Assembly: GCA_902469555.1 (NCBI GenBank) | Contig: CABRDB010000049.1 | Span: 1-9,219, forward strand | Source of the DNA: an uncultured Collinsella sp. | GTDB lineage: Bacteria > Actinomycetota > Coriobacteriia > Coriobacteriales > Coriobacteriaceae | Direction: 5' to 3' | DNA: 9,219 nucleotides | Part shown: piece by piece, positions 1 to 6,871 of the stretch | Numbering within the stretch: the stretch's first letter is position 1 | Layout of the letters: each line of letters opens with the position of its first letter | The notes under the pieces: model-generated | What the model saw: only the letters and a program-made list of their open reading frames with translations | What the model was told of the DNA's origin: nothing | Database searches by the model: none | Translations under genes and position numbers: made by a program

Positions 1-115
1 AGGCGCCCACGCCGCGCGGCGACGACCCCGCCGTGCCGGCCACGACCACGAGCTCGCACGTCTCGCCAGCACGCAGGGCGACAAGCGCCGCATTCACAAC
101 ATCGAGCTTTTCCAT
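1..115 (-). CDS. XdhC/CoxI-family molybdenum hydroxylase accessory protein, N-terminal fragment
   Basis: Reading the minus strand from the ATG at 115-113 gives an open frame of 38 codons that runs off the left edge of the window. The product starts MEKLDVVNAALVALRAGE and contains GTAGSSPRGVGA at about residues 27-38. GSSPRxxGA after a short hydrophobic strand (ELVVVA) is the N-terminal hallmark of the XdhC/CoxI family. These proteins bind and insert or sulfurate the molybdenum cofactor of xanthine-dehydrogenase-type hydroxylases. The start lies 9 nt after the yqeB stop, and the SD-like AAGG lies in that gap, so the gene is very probably cotranscribed and translationally coupled with yqeB. The context suggests the selenium-dependent hydroxylase branch of the family. 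The C-terminal NAD-binding-like domain would lie outside the window. Identity rests on a short stretch but the motif is distinctive. Confidence 0.82.
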   Translation of the reverse strand, partial: MEKLDVVNAALVALRAGETCELVVVAGTAGSSPRGVGA

Positions 116-124
116 TGCCGCCTT

Positions 125-919
125 CTATCCTCTAAAGATATCGGTGAGCATAGCGAGTGCCTCGAGCACGCCGCCGCCGACCGACGTCGCCTTGTCCGAA
201 ATGTAGTTGATATAGCTGGCATCGCCGCGCGGATCGACATCGGCGCATTTAAAGCCCTCGGTCACCTGCACGCCGTTCGCCAAAAGCCCGCGCAGACAGC
301 CATCGATCTGCGTGCACATGGGCGAATCGCCCGCGTAGCCAATCACGTCTCCGGCGCTCACGATGTCGCCGATCGCGCGGTCGGACCGAAACACGCCGGC
401 GGCGGGGCTGTGGATAACGCGCTCTCTGCCATAGCCAGCGATAATGCCCGGCACGCCCGTGTTGGGTTGGGGCGAACCCTGGGTAATGACACGGCCCAGG
501 AAATGCCCGCGCATGGTTTCGACCACGGCGTCGCAGTCAACCGGCGCGGTAAAGCCCGGCCCCACGGCGATGACGGCAGGCGCCATGTCGCGCGTGGTAC
601 CCAGGTTGCGCTTAGCCAGAATCGCGTCGACCACGGCAGCGGGTTTCAGCTCGCCGAGCATCTTGGCCTGAGGGTCCACCACGACGGCAACATCCCCCGC
701 TTGGGTAATCTCGAGCGCCTCTGCCGGCGTCTGCGCCAAGCGAGCGCGAATGCCCTCGACCTGGACCTCGCCCAGGCGAATAGCCTCGCAAAAACTGATT
801 GTGCGGCGGATGCACGTGGGAACCGCGATATCGGCCATAACGACCGACACGCCGGCGCGCACCAAGCGAGCGGCGACACCCGTGGCGATATCGCCGGCGC
901 CGCGAACATAAACGAGCAT
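125..919 (-). CDS. yqeB: YqeB, selenium-dependent molybdenum hydroxylase maturation protein
   Basis: The product has 264 residues, the usual size of the YqeB/EF2563 family, whose members occur next to selenium-dependent molybdenum hydroxylases and are needed for their cofactor. The N-terminus VRGAGDIATGVAARL (residues 5-19) is a Rossmann-like glycine motif, followed by PTCIRRTISFCEA (34-46). The second half carries the family blocks GFTAPVDCDAVVETMRGH (122-139), LGRVI (141-145), PNTGVPG (152-158), ERVIHSPAAG (166-175), IGDIV (183-187) and DGCLRGL (206-212), then KCADVDPRGD (224-233). The ATG at 919 is preceded by a strong SD (GGGAGGTG) about 8 nt upstream. The gene is followed 9 nt later by an XdhC-family gene and is divergent from yqeC, with which it functionally pairs. 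The biochemical activity of the family is not established; a role in making or inserting a selenium-containing Mo cofactor is inferred from genomic association. Confidence 0.95.
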   Translation of the reverse strand: MLVYVRGAGDIATGVAARLVRAGVSVVMADIAVPTCIRRTISFCEAIRLGEVQVEGIRARLAQTPAEALEITQAGDVAVVVDPQAKMLGELKPAAVVDAILAKRNLGTTRDMAPAVIAVGPGFTAPVDCDAVVETMRGHFLGRVITQGSPQPNTGVPGIIAGYGRERVIHSPAAGVFRSDRAIGDIVSAGDVIGYAGDSPMCTQIDGCLRGLLANGVQVTEGFKCADVDPRGDASYINYISDKATSVGGGVLEALAMLTDIFRG

Positions 920-1021
920 TCCCGGGGCACCTCCCTGTGCTACGGTTTGAGCAGAGCAAAAGCGGTTCGACCGCTACTCTGATGATTATTTATTATCACA
1001 GTATTATACGGCGGTGAACAG
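920..1021. promoter_or_regulatory. Divergent yqeB/yqeC control region
   Basis: This 102-bp spacer separates the divergent starts of yqeB (minus) and yqeC (plus), so promoters for both must lie in or near it. The yqeC-proximal half is strikingly AT-rich for this genome (about 980-1009). The minus-strand reading of 1003-1008 is an exact TATAAT, and a second candidate, TGTGATAAT (an extended -10 form), lies just beyond it; neither has a convincing -35. A perfect 6-bp inverted repeat with a 3-nt centre, AGCGGT-TCG-ACCGCT, occupies 961-975, downstream of the minus-strand -10 candidates, and could be an operator or a leader stem. yqeC has a modest SD (GGTGA, 1013-1017). Exact transcription starts cannot be fixed by eye. 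Confidence 0.5.
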
Positions 1022-1756
1022 ATGGAAACGGTTAGCGGCAATCTTGCCTCGGCGCTCAGGATCGAGCCGGGCATTACCGCGATTATCGGCAGCGGTGGCA
1101 AGTCGACCTTGCTGAAGGCGCTGGGTCTCGAGCTCATGCGCGCTGGCGGCAGGGTGCTCCTCTGCACCACCACGCGCATGTTCCCCGTCGCCGGCGTGCC
1201 ATGGGACGGGTCGAGCCGTCGCCTGGACGCCGCGCCTTGGAAGCCAGGTGCCCCACACGCCCCAGGCTGCACCTGCGAGGCCTGCGCGGGGCTTGTGCGG
1301 GGAAGCATCTGCCAGGCAGGCGTCTTGGACCCCCAGACGGGCAAGCTCTCCTCCCCTGCCGAGCCGCTCGACCAGCTGGCGCAGCGCTTTGACTACGTCC
1401 TGGCCGAGGCGGACGGCAGCAAGCGGCTCCCGCTCAAGGCGCACGCCCCGTGGGAGCCGGTCGTTCCCGCCGGCACGGCCAACGTCATCTGGCTCGTCGG
1501 AGCCTCGGGACTCAGCAAGCCCATCAACGAAGCCGTCCACCGCCCTGAGCTCTTTTGCGAGCGTTGCGGCTGCGAGCTCACCGACATCGCCACGCCCGAG
1601 CGCGTCGCCCAGGTGCTCAATTCCGAGATGCAGGCGCTTAAACTCAGCACCGCACGCGTCATGCTCAACCAAGTCGACACGCTCAGCGACCCCACGATGG
1701 CCGACCGCTTCGAGGCAGCCCTCGGCCGCCCCCTCATCGCCACCAGCCTCAAGTAG
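1022..1756 (+). CDS. yqeC: YqeC, selenium-dependent hydroxylase accessory protein (P-loop)
   Basis: The product has 244 residues, as expected for the YqeC family, which accompanies YqeB in selenium-dependent molybdenum hydroxylase systems. A Walker-A-like P-loop, IIGSGGKSTLLKAL, lies at residues 21-34, followed by a strand ending LLCTTTRM (46-53). The diagnostic block LAEADGSKRLPLKAHAPWEP lies at 127-146 and is followed by VVPAG, then GLSKPINEAVHRPELF (163-178) and MLNQVD (214-219), which resembles a nucleotide-specificity loop. It is probably a nucleotide-dependent cytoplasmic factor for the labile selenium cofactor, but the reaction is unknown. Two cysteine groups stand out: C83-x-C85-x2-C88 with C97, and C179-x2-C182-x-C184. 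They may bind a metal or selenium species. The ATG at 1022 is chosen because it gives the complete P-loop domain and has GGTGA 4 nt upstream. The gene is transcribed away from yqeB and ends just before a long hairpin. Confidence 0.95.
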   Translation: METVSGNLASALRIEPGITAIIGSGGKSTLLKALGLELMRAGGRVLLCTTTRMFPVAGVPWDGSSRRLDAAPWKPGAPHAPGCTCEACAGLVRGSICQAGVLDPQTGKLSSPAEPLDQLAQRFDYVLAEADGSKRLPLKAHAPWEPVVPAGTANVIWLVGASGLSKPINEAVHRPELFCERCGCELTDIATPERVAQVLNSEMQALKLSTARVMLNQVDTLSDPTMADRFEAALGRPLIATSLK

Positions 1757-1771
1757 CCGGCCCCATCTCGT

Positions 1772-1840
1772 CAGTTGCGGTGAAATACGGACTGTTTGGC
1801 CGTATGACGGCCGCAAACAGTCCGTATTTCACCGCAACTG
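1772..1840. repeat. Long perfect inverted repeat (giant hairpin) between convergent yqeC and hydA
   Basis: Positions 1772-1797 are exactly reverse-complementary to 1815-1840 (26 bp). The central 17 nt contain a further perfect stem, GGCCGT (1798-1803) with ACGGCC (1807-1812) closed by ATG, leaving only a 2-nt bulge (1813-1814). The whole unit could fold as a stem of about 32 bp in RNA from either strand or extrude as a cruciform. It fills most of the 109-bp gap between the yqeC stop and the hydA stop, where transcription from both sides converges. Neither strand shows the U-tract of a classic intrinsic terminator next to it. It could be a bidirectional transcript end or processing site, or a REP/MITE-like dispersed element. 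I saw no obvious target-site duplication and no second copy in this window. Confidence 0.9.
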
Positions 1841-1865
1841 CGGAGGGGACATGGCATCTTTGCTG

Positions 1866-3233
1866 CTAGCGAGGCACGTAGCGACCGGGCTGGGCTCCGG
1901 TGGGCTCGCCATCGCGCGCCACCAGCACGCCGTTCACAAACACGGCCTTGGCGCGGCCATGTGCCTCAAAGCCCTCGAGCGGCGTGTAGTCCACGGCCTG
2001 ATGCTGTGTCGCGGCGCTGATCGTCCAACGCGCGCACGGATCCCACACGCACACGTCGGCATCGGAGCCCTCGGCAAGACAGCCCTTGCGCGGATACATG
2101 CCAAACACGCGCGCCGGGTTCTCGCTCATCAAACGGCACAGATCCTCGGGACCCAGCTGTCCCTCAAAGCTCGTAGCGATCGCGACGGGGCGATGCTCCA
2201 CACCGGGCCCGCCGTTGGGAATCGCGCGGAAGTCGTCGCGCCCGCGGTCCTTTTGCCCGTGCAGGTTAAAGCTGCAATGATCGGTCGCAATAGTATCGAT
2301 CTCGCCGTCCACAAGCGCCTCGCGCAGGGCTGCACGGTCGCCGGCATGGCGCAGCGGCGGGCTCATCACGTACTTGGCACCCGCAAAGCCGTCCTCGCCC
2401 TGCTCCAAGTAGCAAGTATCGTCGAGCATCAGATACTGAGGGCAGGTCTCGACATAGATGTTCTTCTGCCCGCGCGCTTTGGCAGCGCGAATGGCCTCGA
2501 GCCCCAGCCTGGTCGAAAGGTGCACCACGTTGACCGGAGCGTCCCCGGCCAAGTGCGCCAGATACAGCAGACGGCTCACGGCCTCGGCCTCGCACACATC
2601 CGGACGGCTGAGCGCATGGCCCTCGGGCCCGTGGATGCCCTGCTCAAACACGCGCTTCTGCAGCTCATTCACCAGCGTACCGTTCTCGCAATGCACGCAC
2701 AGTATGCCGCCAATACGCTTGAGCTCCTCGAGCACCTCGAGCGTCTCGGCATCGTCCAGGCGCAGATGATCGTAGGCAAAGTAGGTCTTGAACGACGATA
2801 CGCCCGCCTCGCGCATGGCCGAAAGATCGGCGCGGTTGCGCTCGTTCCACTCGGCGAGTGCCATATGAAAAGCGTAGTTTGCCGTGCAGGTGCCGTCGGC
2901 GCGGTGGTGCCACTCGGCAAGGGCATCGGGCATGGTCACGCCGCGGTCGGCCGTGGCGTAGTCCACGATGGTCGTGGTGCCACCGCAGGCAGCCGCGCGC
3001 GTGCCGGTCTCAAAGCTATCGGCTGTCCAATCCATGCCGGTCCAGCACTGCATGTGCGTGTGGCCGTCGATAAAGCCCGGGAACACCCAACAGTCTGTGG
3101 CGTCCTGGACGGTATCGTCCTCGCCCGGCTCAATCGCCGCGGCAATCCGCACAATCTTGTCGCCCTCCATGGCAAGATCGGCGCGGCGAAGCCCCCGAGG
3201 CGTCACGAGCGCGCCGTTTTTGATGATGATCAT
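1866..3233 (-). CDS. hydA: Dihydropyrimidinase / hydantoinase (HydA, YgeZ/HyuA-like)
   Basis: The product has 455 residues, typical for cyclic amidohydrolases that open dihydropyrimidine or 5-substituted hydantoin rings to N-carbamoyl amino acids. All binuclear-metal ligands of the family are visible: GHTH (H58, H60), the carboxylated lysine in SSFKTYFAYD (K149), CVHCEN (H181), NVVHLST (H238) and ATDHCSFN (D318). The conserved VMSPPLR (289-295) and the C-terminal GSDADVCVWDP are also present. The ATG at 3233-3231 follows AAGGAG with a 5-nt spacer. That SD partly overlaps the stop codon of the upstream nucleotidyltransferase gene (TAAGGAG), so the two genes are probably translationally coupled. 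With ygeW, ygeX and ygeY nearby, the protein most resembles E. coli YgeZ/HyuA, a phenylhydantoinase. Its natural substrate here is probably a purine-derived cyclic ureide (inference). The transcript ends toward the 1772-1840 hairpin. Confidence 0.93.
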   Translation of the reverse strand: MIIIKNGALVTPRGLRRADLAMEGDKIVRIAAAIEPGEDDTVQDATDCWVFPGFIDGHTHMQCWTGMDWTADSFETGTRAAACGGTTTIVDYATADRGVTMPDALAEWHHRADGTCTANYAFHMALAEWNERNRADLSAMREAGVSSFKTYFAYDHLRLDDAETLEVLEELKRIGGILCVHCENGTLVNELQKRVFEQGIHGPEGHALSRPDVCEAEAVSRLLYLAHLAGDAPVNVVHLSTRLGLEAIRAAKARGQKNIYVETCPQYLMLDDTCYLEQGEDGFAGAKYVMSPPLRHAGDRAALREALVDGEIDTIATDHCSFNLHGQKDRGRDDFRAIPNGGPGVEHRPVAIATSFEGQLGPEDLCRLMSENPARVFGMYPRKGCLAEGSDADVCVWDPCARWTISAATQHQAVDYTPLEGFEAHGRAKAVFVNGVLVARDGEPTGAQPGRYVPR

Positions 3234-3242
3234 AATTGCTCC

Positions 3243-3857
3243 TTATTGATTGATGCAGTTGGCCACGCGATCAAAATACGAGCAGGCGGCGATATGCTCC
3301 GTTATGCGTTGCTGTCCCTTGGCGGTATCGACGTCCCACAGCTCGTAGGCACGCGCCTCGACCAGCACCACGTCGGTACGGTCCTTGAGGATCGAACCGC
3401 CGCCGTCCTTGCCCTCAAGACACATGAGTGCATCGAACAGTTCCGCCGGAAAGAGCACCGGGCTCGAAGGCTCACCGTTGCACGCAAGACGCACCGGATG
3501 CTTGCGGCCACACTCGTCAAATGCACGAACCATAGCCTCAAAAGAATCCGAACTCACGAGCGGCTGGTCGCCCGGCAAAAAGAGGCAACCTTTCCAGTTG
3601 CGTTCGACTCCCCACGAAAGGCCCGCACGGACGCTTTCGCTGCGCAGCTCGCCATCGTGCAGCACGCACGGGCAATGCTTGTCCTCGCAAATCTGGGCGA
3701 CCTCGGGCCAACGCGTCGAAACCACGACGTCAAAGCCCCGGGGAACCGAATCGATGGTCCGGGCAATCAGCGGCTCGCCATAGATATCGGCAAGCATCTT
3801 GTTAGAGCCAAACCGCTTGCCCTCGCCCGAAGCCATAATGACGCATCCAAGTTTCAT
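3243..3857 (-). CDS. mocA: MocA/YgfJ-family nucleotidyltransferase (molybdenum cofactor cytidylyltransferase-like)
   Basis: I place the start at the ATG 3857-3855, giving 204 residues, because it is preceded by GGGAGG with a 7-nt spacer and begins directly with the nucleotide-binding strand MKLGCVIMASGEGKRFGSNK. The frame is open 18 codons further upstream, but that extension resembles no family N-terminus. MASGEGKRFGSNK (8-20) is the pyrophosphorylase signature, in the YgfJ-like variant rather than the LAAGxSxRMG of classical MobA/MocA. LFLPGDQPLVS (92-102) supplies the metal-binding Asp D97; GEPSSPVLF (128-136), DGGGSILK (151-158) and DVDT (175-178) complete the fold. The family transfers CMP (MocA) or GMP (MobA) to molybdopterin; cytidylylation suits xanthine-dehydrogenase-type hydroxylases. 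It is coupled to hydA. The exact nucleotide is not determinable from sequence. Confidence 0.88.
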   Translation of the reverse strand: MKLGCVIMASGEGKRFGSNKMLADIYGEPLIARTIDSVPRGFDVVVSTRWPEVAQICEDKHCPCVLHDGELRSESVRAGLSWGVERNWKGCLFLPGDQPLVSSDSFEAMVRAFDECGRKHPVRLACNGEPSSPVLFPAELFDALMCLEGKDGGGSILKDRTDVVLVEARAYELWDVDTAKGQQRITEHIAACSYFDRVANCINQ

Positions 3858-3944
3858 GGTGATACCTCCCCTGAAACCATCGTACCCATAACTCGCGCCG
3901 CGGGCATCCACATCGAAAGCGCTTATCCCGCACGCCCACGATGC
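3858..3944 (-). promoter_or_regulatory. Leader and presumed promoter of mocA-hydA
   Basis: This 87-bp stretch lies between the terminator of the upstream ygeW unit and the mocA start, so the mocA-hydA promoter should be here. The only firm element is the SD GGGAGG (minus strand of 3865-3870). The -10-like hexamers I can see on the minus strand are weak and have no matching -35. An 8-bp palindrome, AAGCGCTT, is at 3917-3924. Confidence 0.35.
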
Positions 3945-3984
3945 AAAAAGGGGGCACCCCGCCGGTTGGCAGAGCGCCCCCTTT
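3945..3984 (-). terminator. Rho-independent terminator downstream of ygeW
   Basis: Read on the minus strand, a 9-bp perfect stem AAAGGGGGC / GCCCCCTTT (3984-3976 pairing with 3955-3947) encloses a 20-nt loop. The stem ends in a run of five Ts (minus strand of 3949-3945), three of them inside the stem. The loop can itself form a short GCC/GGC helix. It begins 23 bp after the ygeW stop, as expected for the end of the dpaL-ygeY-ygeW transcript. It insulates that unit from mocA-hydA. Confidence 0.88.
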
Positions 3985-4007
3985 ACATGGCTTACCTCAG
4001 CCCGGCT

Positions 4008-5210
4008 TTAGGCCTGGAGCCAACGGGCGGTGTTACGCTCGTCGAGGGCCTTGAGGGTAGCGGCGGGATCGGCAACCTTCTGCAGGAACATCATGGCAGC
4101 GATGGCGTACGGCTTGTAGCTGGCCTCCTTGTACATGCCCACGCGGTGCATGTCGAAGACGTCGGCGTTAACCTCGCCGTGCTCGCAGGAGACACCGGAG
4201 ATGTCGGCGGGCAGCGGGTGCATAAAGATGGTGTCCTGGCCGTTGGCGGTCTTCTCCATGAGCTCGGTCGTGGAGCACCAATCCTGATGCGTAGCGTTCT
4301 GGGCGAGCAGTTCCTTCTCGAGCGCTGCGATGCCGGCGTCGTCGCCCTCGGCGTACAGGTTGGTGCGCTTCTCCATGGCGGCAAACGGAGCCCAGCTCTT
4401 GGGGATCACGATGTCGGCGCCCTCGAAGGCCTCGGCCATGGTGTTGACCTGCTTAAAGGTGGTGCCGGACTCGGCGGCGTAGCCCTTGGCGCGCTCGACG
4501 ACCTCGGGCATGAGGTCGTAGCCCTCGGGGTGGGCCAGGGTGACGTCCATGCCAAAGCGGGGCAGCAGGCTGATCAGCGACTGCGGGCAGGACAGCGGCT
4601 TGCCGTAAGAGGGCGAATAGGCCCAGGTGACGGCAACCTTCTTGCCCTTGAGGTTCTCGAGGCCGCCAAACTCGTTGATGAGGTAGAGCATGTCGGCAGA
4701 GGACTGCGTGGGGTGGTCGGAATCGGACTGCAGGGAGATGAGCGTGGGACGGTGATCCAGAACGCCGTCCTCGTAGGCCTGCTGCACGGACTCGGAGACC
4801 TCGGCCATGTAGGCGTCGCCCTTGCCGATGTACATGTCGTCGCGGATGCCGATGACGTCGGCCATGAAGGAGATCATGGTAGCGGTCTCGCGGACGGTCT
4901 CGCCGTGGGCGATCTGGGACTTCTTCTCGTCCAGGTCCTGCAGCTCAAGGCCGAGCAGGTTGGCGGCCTTAGAGAAGGAGAAGCGCGTACGGGTGGAGTT
5001 GTCGCGGAACAGGGAGACGGCCAGGCCCGAGTCGAAAATCTTGGACGAAACGTTGTTCTCGCGCAGCTCGCGCAGGGCGTCGGCGACGATGTAGAGAGCC
5101 TTGAGCTCATCGGTGGTCTTGTCCCAGGTGTGCAGGAAATCGCTGCCGTACATACCCTTAAAATCGAGGCCGTTCAGTTGCTCGACGAGCTCGGTAAACT
5201 TAGCGTCCAT
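4008..5210 (-). CDS. ygeW: Knotted carbamoyltransferase YgeW
   Basis: The product is 400 residues, the expected length of the YgeW family of trefoil-knotted carbamoyltransferases, from the ATG at 5210-5208. That start has the SD AAAGGA upstream and gives the family N-terminus MDAKFTELVEQLNG...YGSDFLHTW. The frame is open for 62 more codons upstream, but those residues look non-coding. The carbamoyl-phosphate site is SLFRDNSTRTRFSF (66-79, with STRTR at 72-76). The next carbamoyl-phosphate motif is HPTQSSADM (166-174), and MHPLPADISGVSC (330-342) is the second-domain loop, with HPLP as in aspartate carbamoyltransferases rather than HCLP of ornithine carbamoyltransferases. The amino substrate of the family is not ornithine or aspartate. 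In this context it may phosphorolyse a ureido compound such as a 2,3-diaminopropionate derivative to carbamoyl phosphate (inference). It is the last gene before the terminator at 3945-3984. Confidence 0.95.
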   Translation of the reverse strand: MDAKFTELVEQLNGLDFKGMYGSDFLHTWDKTTDELKALYIVADALRELRENNVSSKIFDSGLAVSLFRDNSTRTRFSFSKAANLLGLELQDLDEKKSQIAHGETVRETATMISFMADVIGIRDDMYIGKGDAYMAEVSESVQQAYEDGVLDHRPTLISLQSDSDHPTQSSADMLYLINEFGGLENLKGKKVAVTWAYSPSYGKPLSCPQSLISLLPRFGMDVTLAHPEGYDLMPEVVERAKGYAAESGTTFKQVNTMAEAFEGADIVIPKSWAPFAAMEKRTNLYAEGDDAGIAALEKELLAQNATHQDWCSTTELMEKTANGQDTIFMHPLPADISGVSCEHGEVNADVFDMHRVGMYKEASYKPYAIAAMMFLQKVADPAATLKALDERNTARWLQA

Positions 5211-5411
5211 GGAAATGTCCTTTCTAAAGATGAAACGATCGCAATGAGTAGATGTGTTCCGGCATGCGCGTGTGGCTAGAACATGCAGAGCACCATGACG
5301 AGGACCCGCCACCGTTGAGGAAGCATGGGAGATAACGACCGCGGGCCCCAAGTCAACAGGGGGTGCCGGGGACACGAGCGGCCCCCGGCTCAACAAAATC
5401 GAGGAATGGGA
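5211..5411 (-). promoter_or_regulatory. ygeY-ygeW spacer with GC hairpin and possible internal promoter
   Basis: This 201-bp gap between ygeY and ygeW is longer than the other gaps of the unit and has no gene I can support. Soon after the ygeY stop, a perfect 7-bp stem GCCGGGG / CCCCGGC (5365-5371 with 5383-5389, 11-nt loop) could form; it has no U-tract, so readthrough is likely. Immediately downstream on the minus strand, TTGACT (5356-5351) resembles a -35 and lies 16 bp before the weak -10-like TATCTC (5334-5329). The ygeW SD (AAAGGA) closes the region. The pattern suggests partial termination or processing plus a possible secondary promoter for ygeW. Confidence 0.4.
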
Positions 5412-6797
5412 CTAATCGATCTTGTTGTTGGTCAGACCGGCGCGGAACACGGTGGCATCGCCATCGGCCTGGCTCGGATCGTAGAGGTTCAGGGCAGCCA
5501 CGTACATGGCGGCAGCGGTGACCAGGTCGTCCTTGTAGGTGACCTCGTTGGGAGCGTGAGCCTGAGACTCGGCACCCGGGCCAAAGCCCACGCAGGGGAT
5601 GCCGTAGCGGCCCTGGATGGAAACGCAGTTCGTGGAGAAGGTCCACTTGTCGCACAGCGGGCGACCGGTGCGCTTGTCCATGCTGGGCTCGCAGCCGATG
5701 CGCTCGTCACCAAACATGGCCTTGTGGGCGTCGACGAGGGCCTTGACGTGCGGAGCGGTCTCCTTGTTGATCCACGTGGGGAAGTAAGCCTCGGTCTCGT
5801 AGACCTCGCCGGTCCAGGACGGACGGTCGTACATGTACATGGAGACCTTCACGTCGTCGCCGTACTTCTTGGCGGCCGGCAGGTTGCGGATCTCGTCCAG
5901 GCAGGACTCCCAGGTCTCACCGGCGGTCATGCGACGGTCGATGGAGATGGCGCAGGAGTCAGCGACAGCGCAGCGACTGGGACTGGTGTAGAAGATCTGG
6001 CTGACGGTGCAGGTGCCGCGGCCCAGGAAGCGGGCATCCTCGAAGTGCTCGGGGTTGTACTTGGGGTCGAGCATCTTGACGAGACCCTTGATGTCGGTCG
6101 ACTCGTCGCAGCCGTTGTTGTTGAGAGCGCGGACGTCGGCGATGATGTCGGCCATCTTGTAGATGGCGTTGTCGCCGCGGTCGGGAGCGGAGCCGTGGCA
6201 GGAGGTGCCGTGAACGTCGACGCGGATCTCCATGCGGCCGCGGTGACCGCGATAGATGCCGCCGTCGGTGGGCTCGGTGGAAATGACGAACTCGGGCTTA
6301 ATGCCGTCCTTGTTGTAGATGTACTGCCAGCACATGCCGTCGCAGTCCTCTTCCTGGACGGTGCCGACGACCATGATCTTGTAACCCTCGGGGATGAGGC
6401 CCATGTCCTTCATCATCTTGGCAGCGTAGGTAGCGGAAGCCATGCCGCCCTCCTGGTCAGAGCCGCCGCGGCCGTAGATGATCTCGTCGGTCTCGTAGCC
6501 CTCATAGGGATCGGCGTCCCAGTTCTCAATGTTGCCGATGCCGACGGTGTCGATGTGGGAGTCGATGGCGATGATCTTGTCGCCCTCGCCCATAAAGCCC
6601 ATGACGTTGCCCAGGCCGTCGACCTTGACCTCGTCATAGCCAAGGCTCTCCATCTCGGCCTTGATGCAGGCAACAACCTCACCCTCCTCGCAGGACTCAG
6701 AGGGATGGCTAATCATTGCGCGAAGAAAACGCGTCATATCAGCACGGTGGGACTCAGCAGCAGCCTTGATAGCGTCGAAATCGAGTTCTTTAGCCAT
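5412..6797 (-). CDS. ygeY: YgeY-family selenium-metabolism-linked M20 metallohydrolase
   Basis: The product has 461 residues and belongs to the M20/ArgE/DapE-type zinc hydrolases, YgeY subfamily, which co-occurs with selenium-dependent hydroxylase genes. Metal and catalytic residues are all present: IDSHIDTV (H81, with D83 as the catalytic-site Asp), [11 protein letters not shown] (108-118, bridging D114), VQEEDCDG (147-154, catalytic base E149 and ligand E150), STEPTDGG (E175) and AHAPNE (H414). The lid-domain histidine lies in TSCHGSAP (198-205). The ATG at 6797-6795 follows AAAGG with a spacer of about 9 nt. The probable reaction is hydrolysis of an amide or ureido bond in a purine-derived diaminopropionate intermediate; this is inferred from its place between the ygeX and ygeW homologues. 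It is a cytosolic protein with no signal peptide. It is cotranscribed with dpaL across a 74-bp gap. Confidence 0.95.
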   Translation of the reverse strand: MAKELDFDAIKAAAESHRADMTRFLRAMISHPSESCEEGEVVACIKAEMESLGYDEVKVDGLGNVMGFMGEGDKIIAIDSHIDTVGIGNIENWDADPYEGYETDEIIYGRGGSDQEGGMASATYAAKMMKDMGLIPEGYKIMVVGTVQEEDCDGMCWQYIYNKDGIKPEFVISTEPTDGGIYRGHRGRMEIRVDVHGTSCHGSAPDRGDNAIYKMADIIADVRALNNNGCDESTDIKGLVKMLDPKYNPEHFEDARFLGRGTCTVSQIFYTSPSRCAVADSCAISIDRRMTAGETWESCLDEIRNLPAAKKYGDDVKVSMYMYDRPSWTGEVYETEAYFPTWINKETAPHVKALVDAHKAMFGDERIGCEPSMDKRTGRPLCDKWTFSTNCVSIQGRYGIPCVGFGPGAESQAHAPNEVTYKDDLVTAAAMYVAALNLYDPSQADGDATVFRAGLTNNKID

Positions 6798-6837
6798 TGT
6801 TCATAACCTTTCAAACGAAGGAATCTACCTGTGAGGT

Positions 6838-6864
6838 GGCGGAGCGATACCTATTTACTCCGCC
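6838..6864 (-). other. Hairpin in the dpaL-ygeY intergenic gap
   Basis: GGCGGAG (6838-6844) is exactly complementary to CTCCGCC (6858-6864) across a 13-nt AT-rich loop. On the minus-strand transcript it forms a 7-bp GC-rich stem 8 nt after the dpaL stop codon. No U-tract follows, so a full terminator is unlikely. It could stabilise the 3' end of the dpaL message or tune expression of dpaL relative to ygeY. Confidence 0.5.
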
Positions 6865-6871
6865 CCAACGA

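Noticed and set aside
410..982. A 190-codon plus-strand frame opposite yqeB.
   Set aside because: Codon-register shadow; the yqeB product matches its family along its full length.
3858..3911. An 18-codon N-terminal extension of MocA.
   Set aside because: The internal ATG at 3857 has a strong SD and begins at the nucleotide-binding strand typical of the family.
1248..5279. A 1343-codon plus-strand open frame spanning yqeC, hydA, mocA and ygeW.
   Set aside because: It is in exact codon register with the minus-strand genes (all have stops at positions divisible by 3). It stays open because TTA, CTA and TCA codons are avoided there. It overlaps yqeC out of frame, and the minus-strand products have intact family motifs.
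5211..5396. A 62-codon N-terminal extension of YgeW.
   Set aside because: The SD and the family N-terminus both fit the ATG at 5210; the extension resembles no protein and covers the hairpin and promoter-like sequences.
5325..6806. A 493-codon plus-strand frame opposite ygeY.
   Set aside because: Same register artefact; low-complexity Val/Gly/Asp/Leu composition and no family resemblance, while ygeY has all M20 residues.
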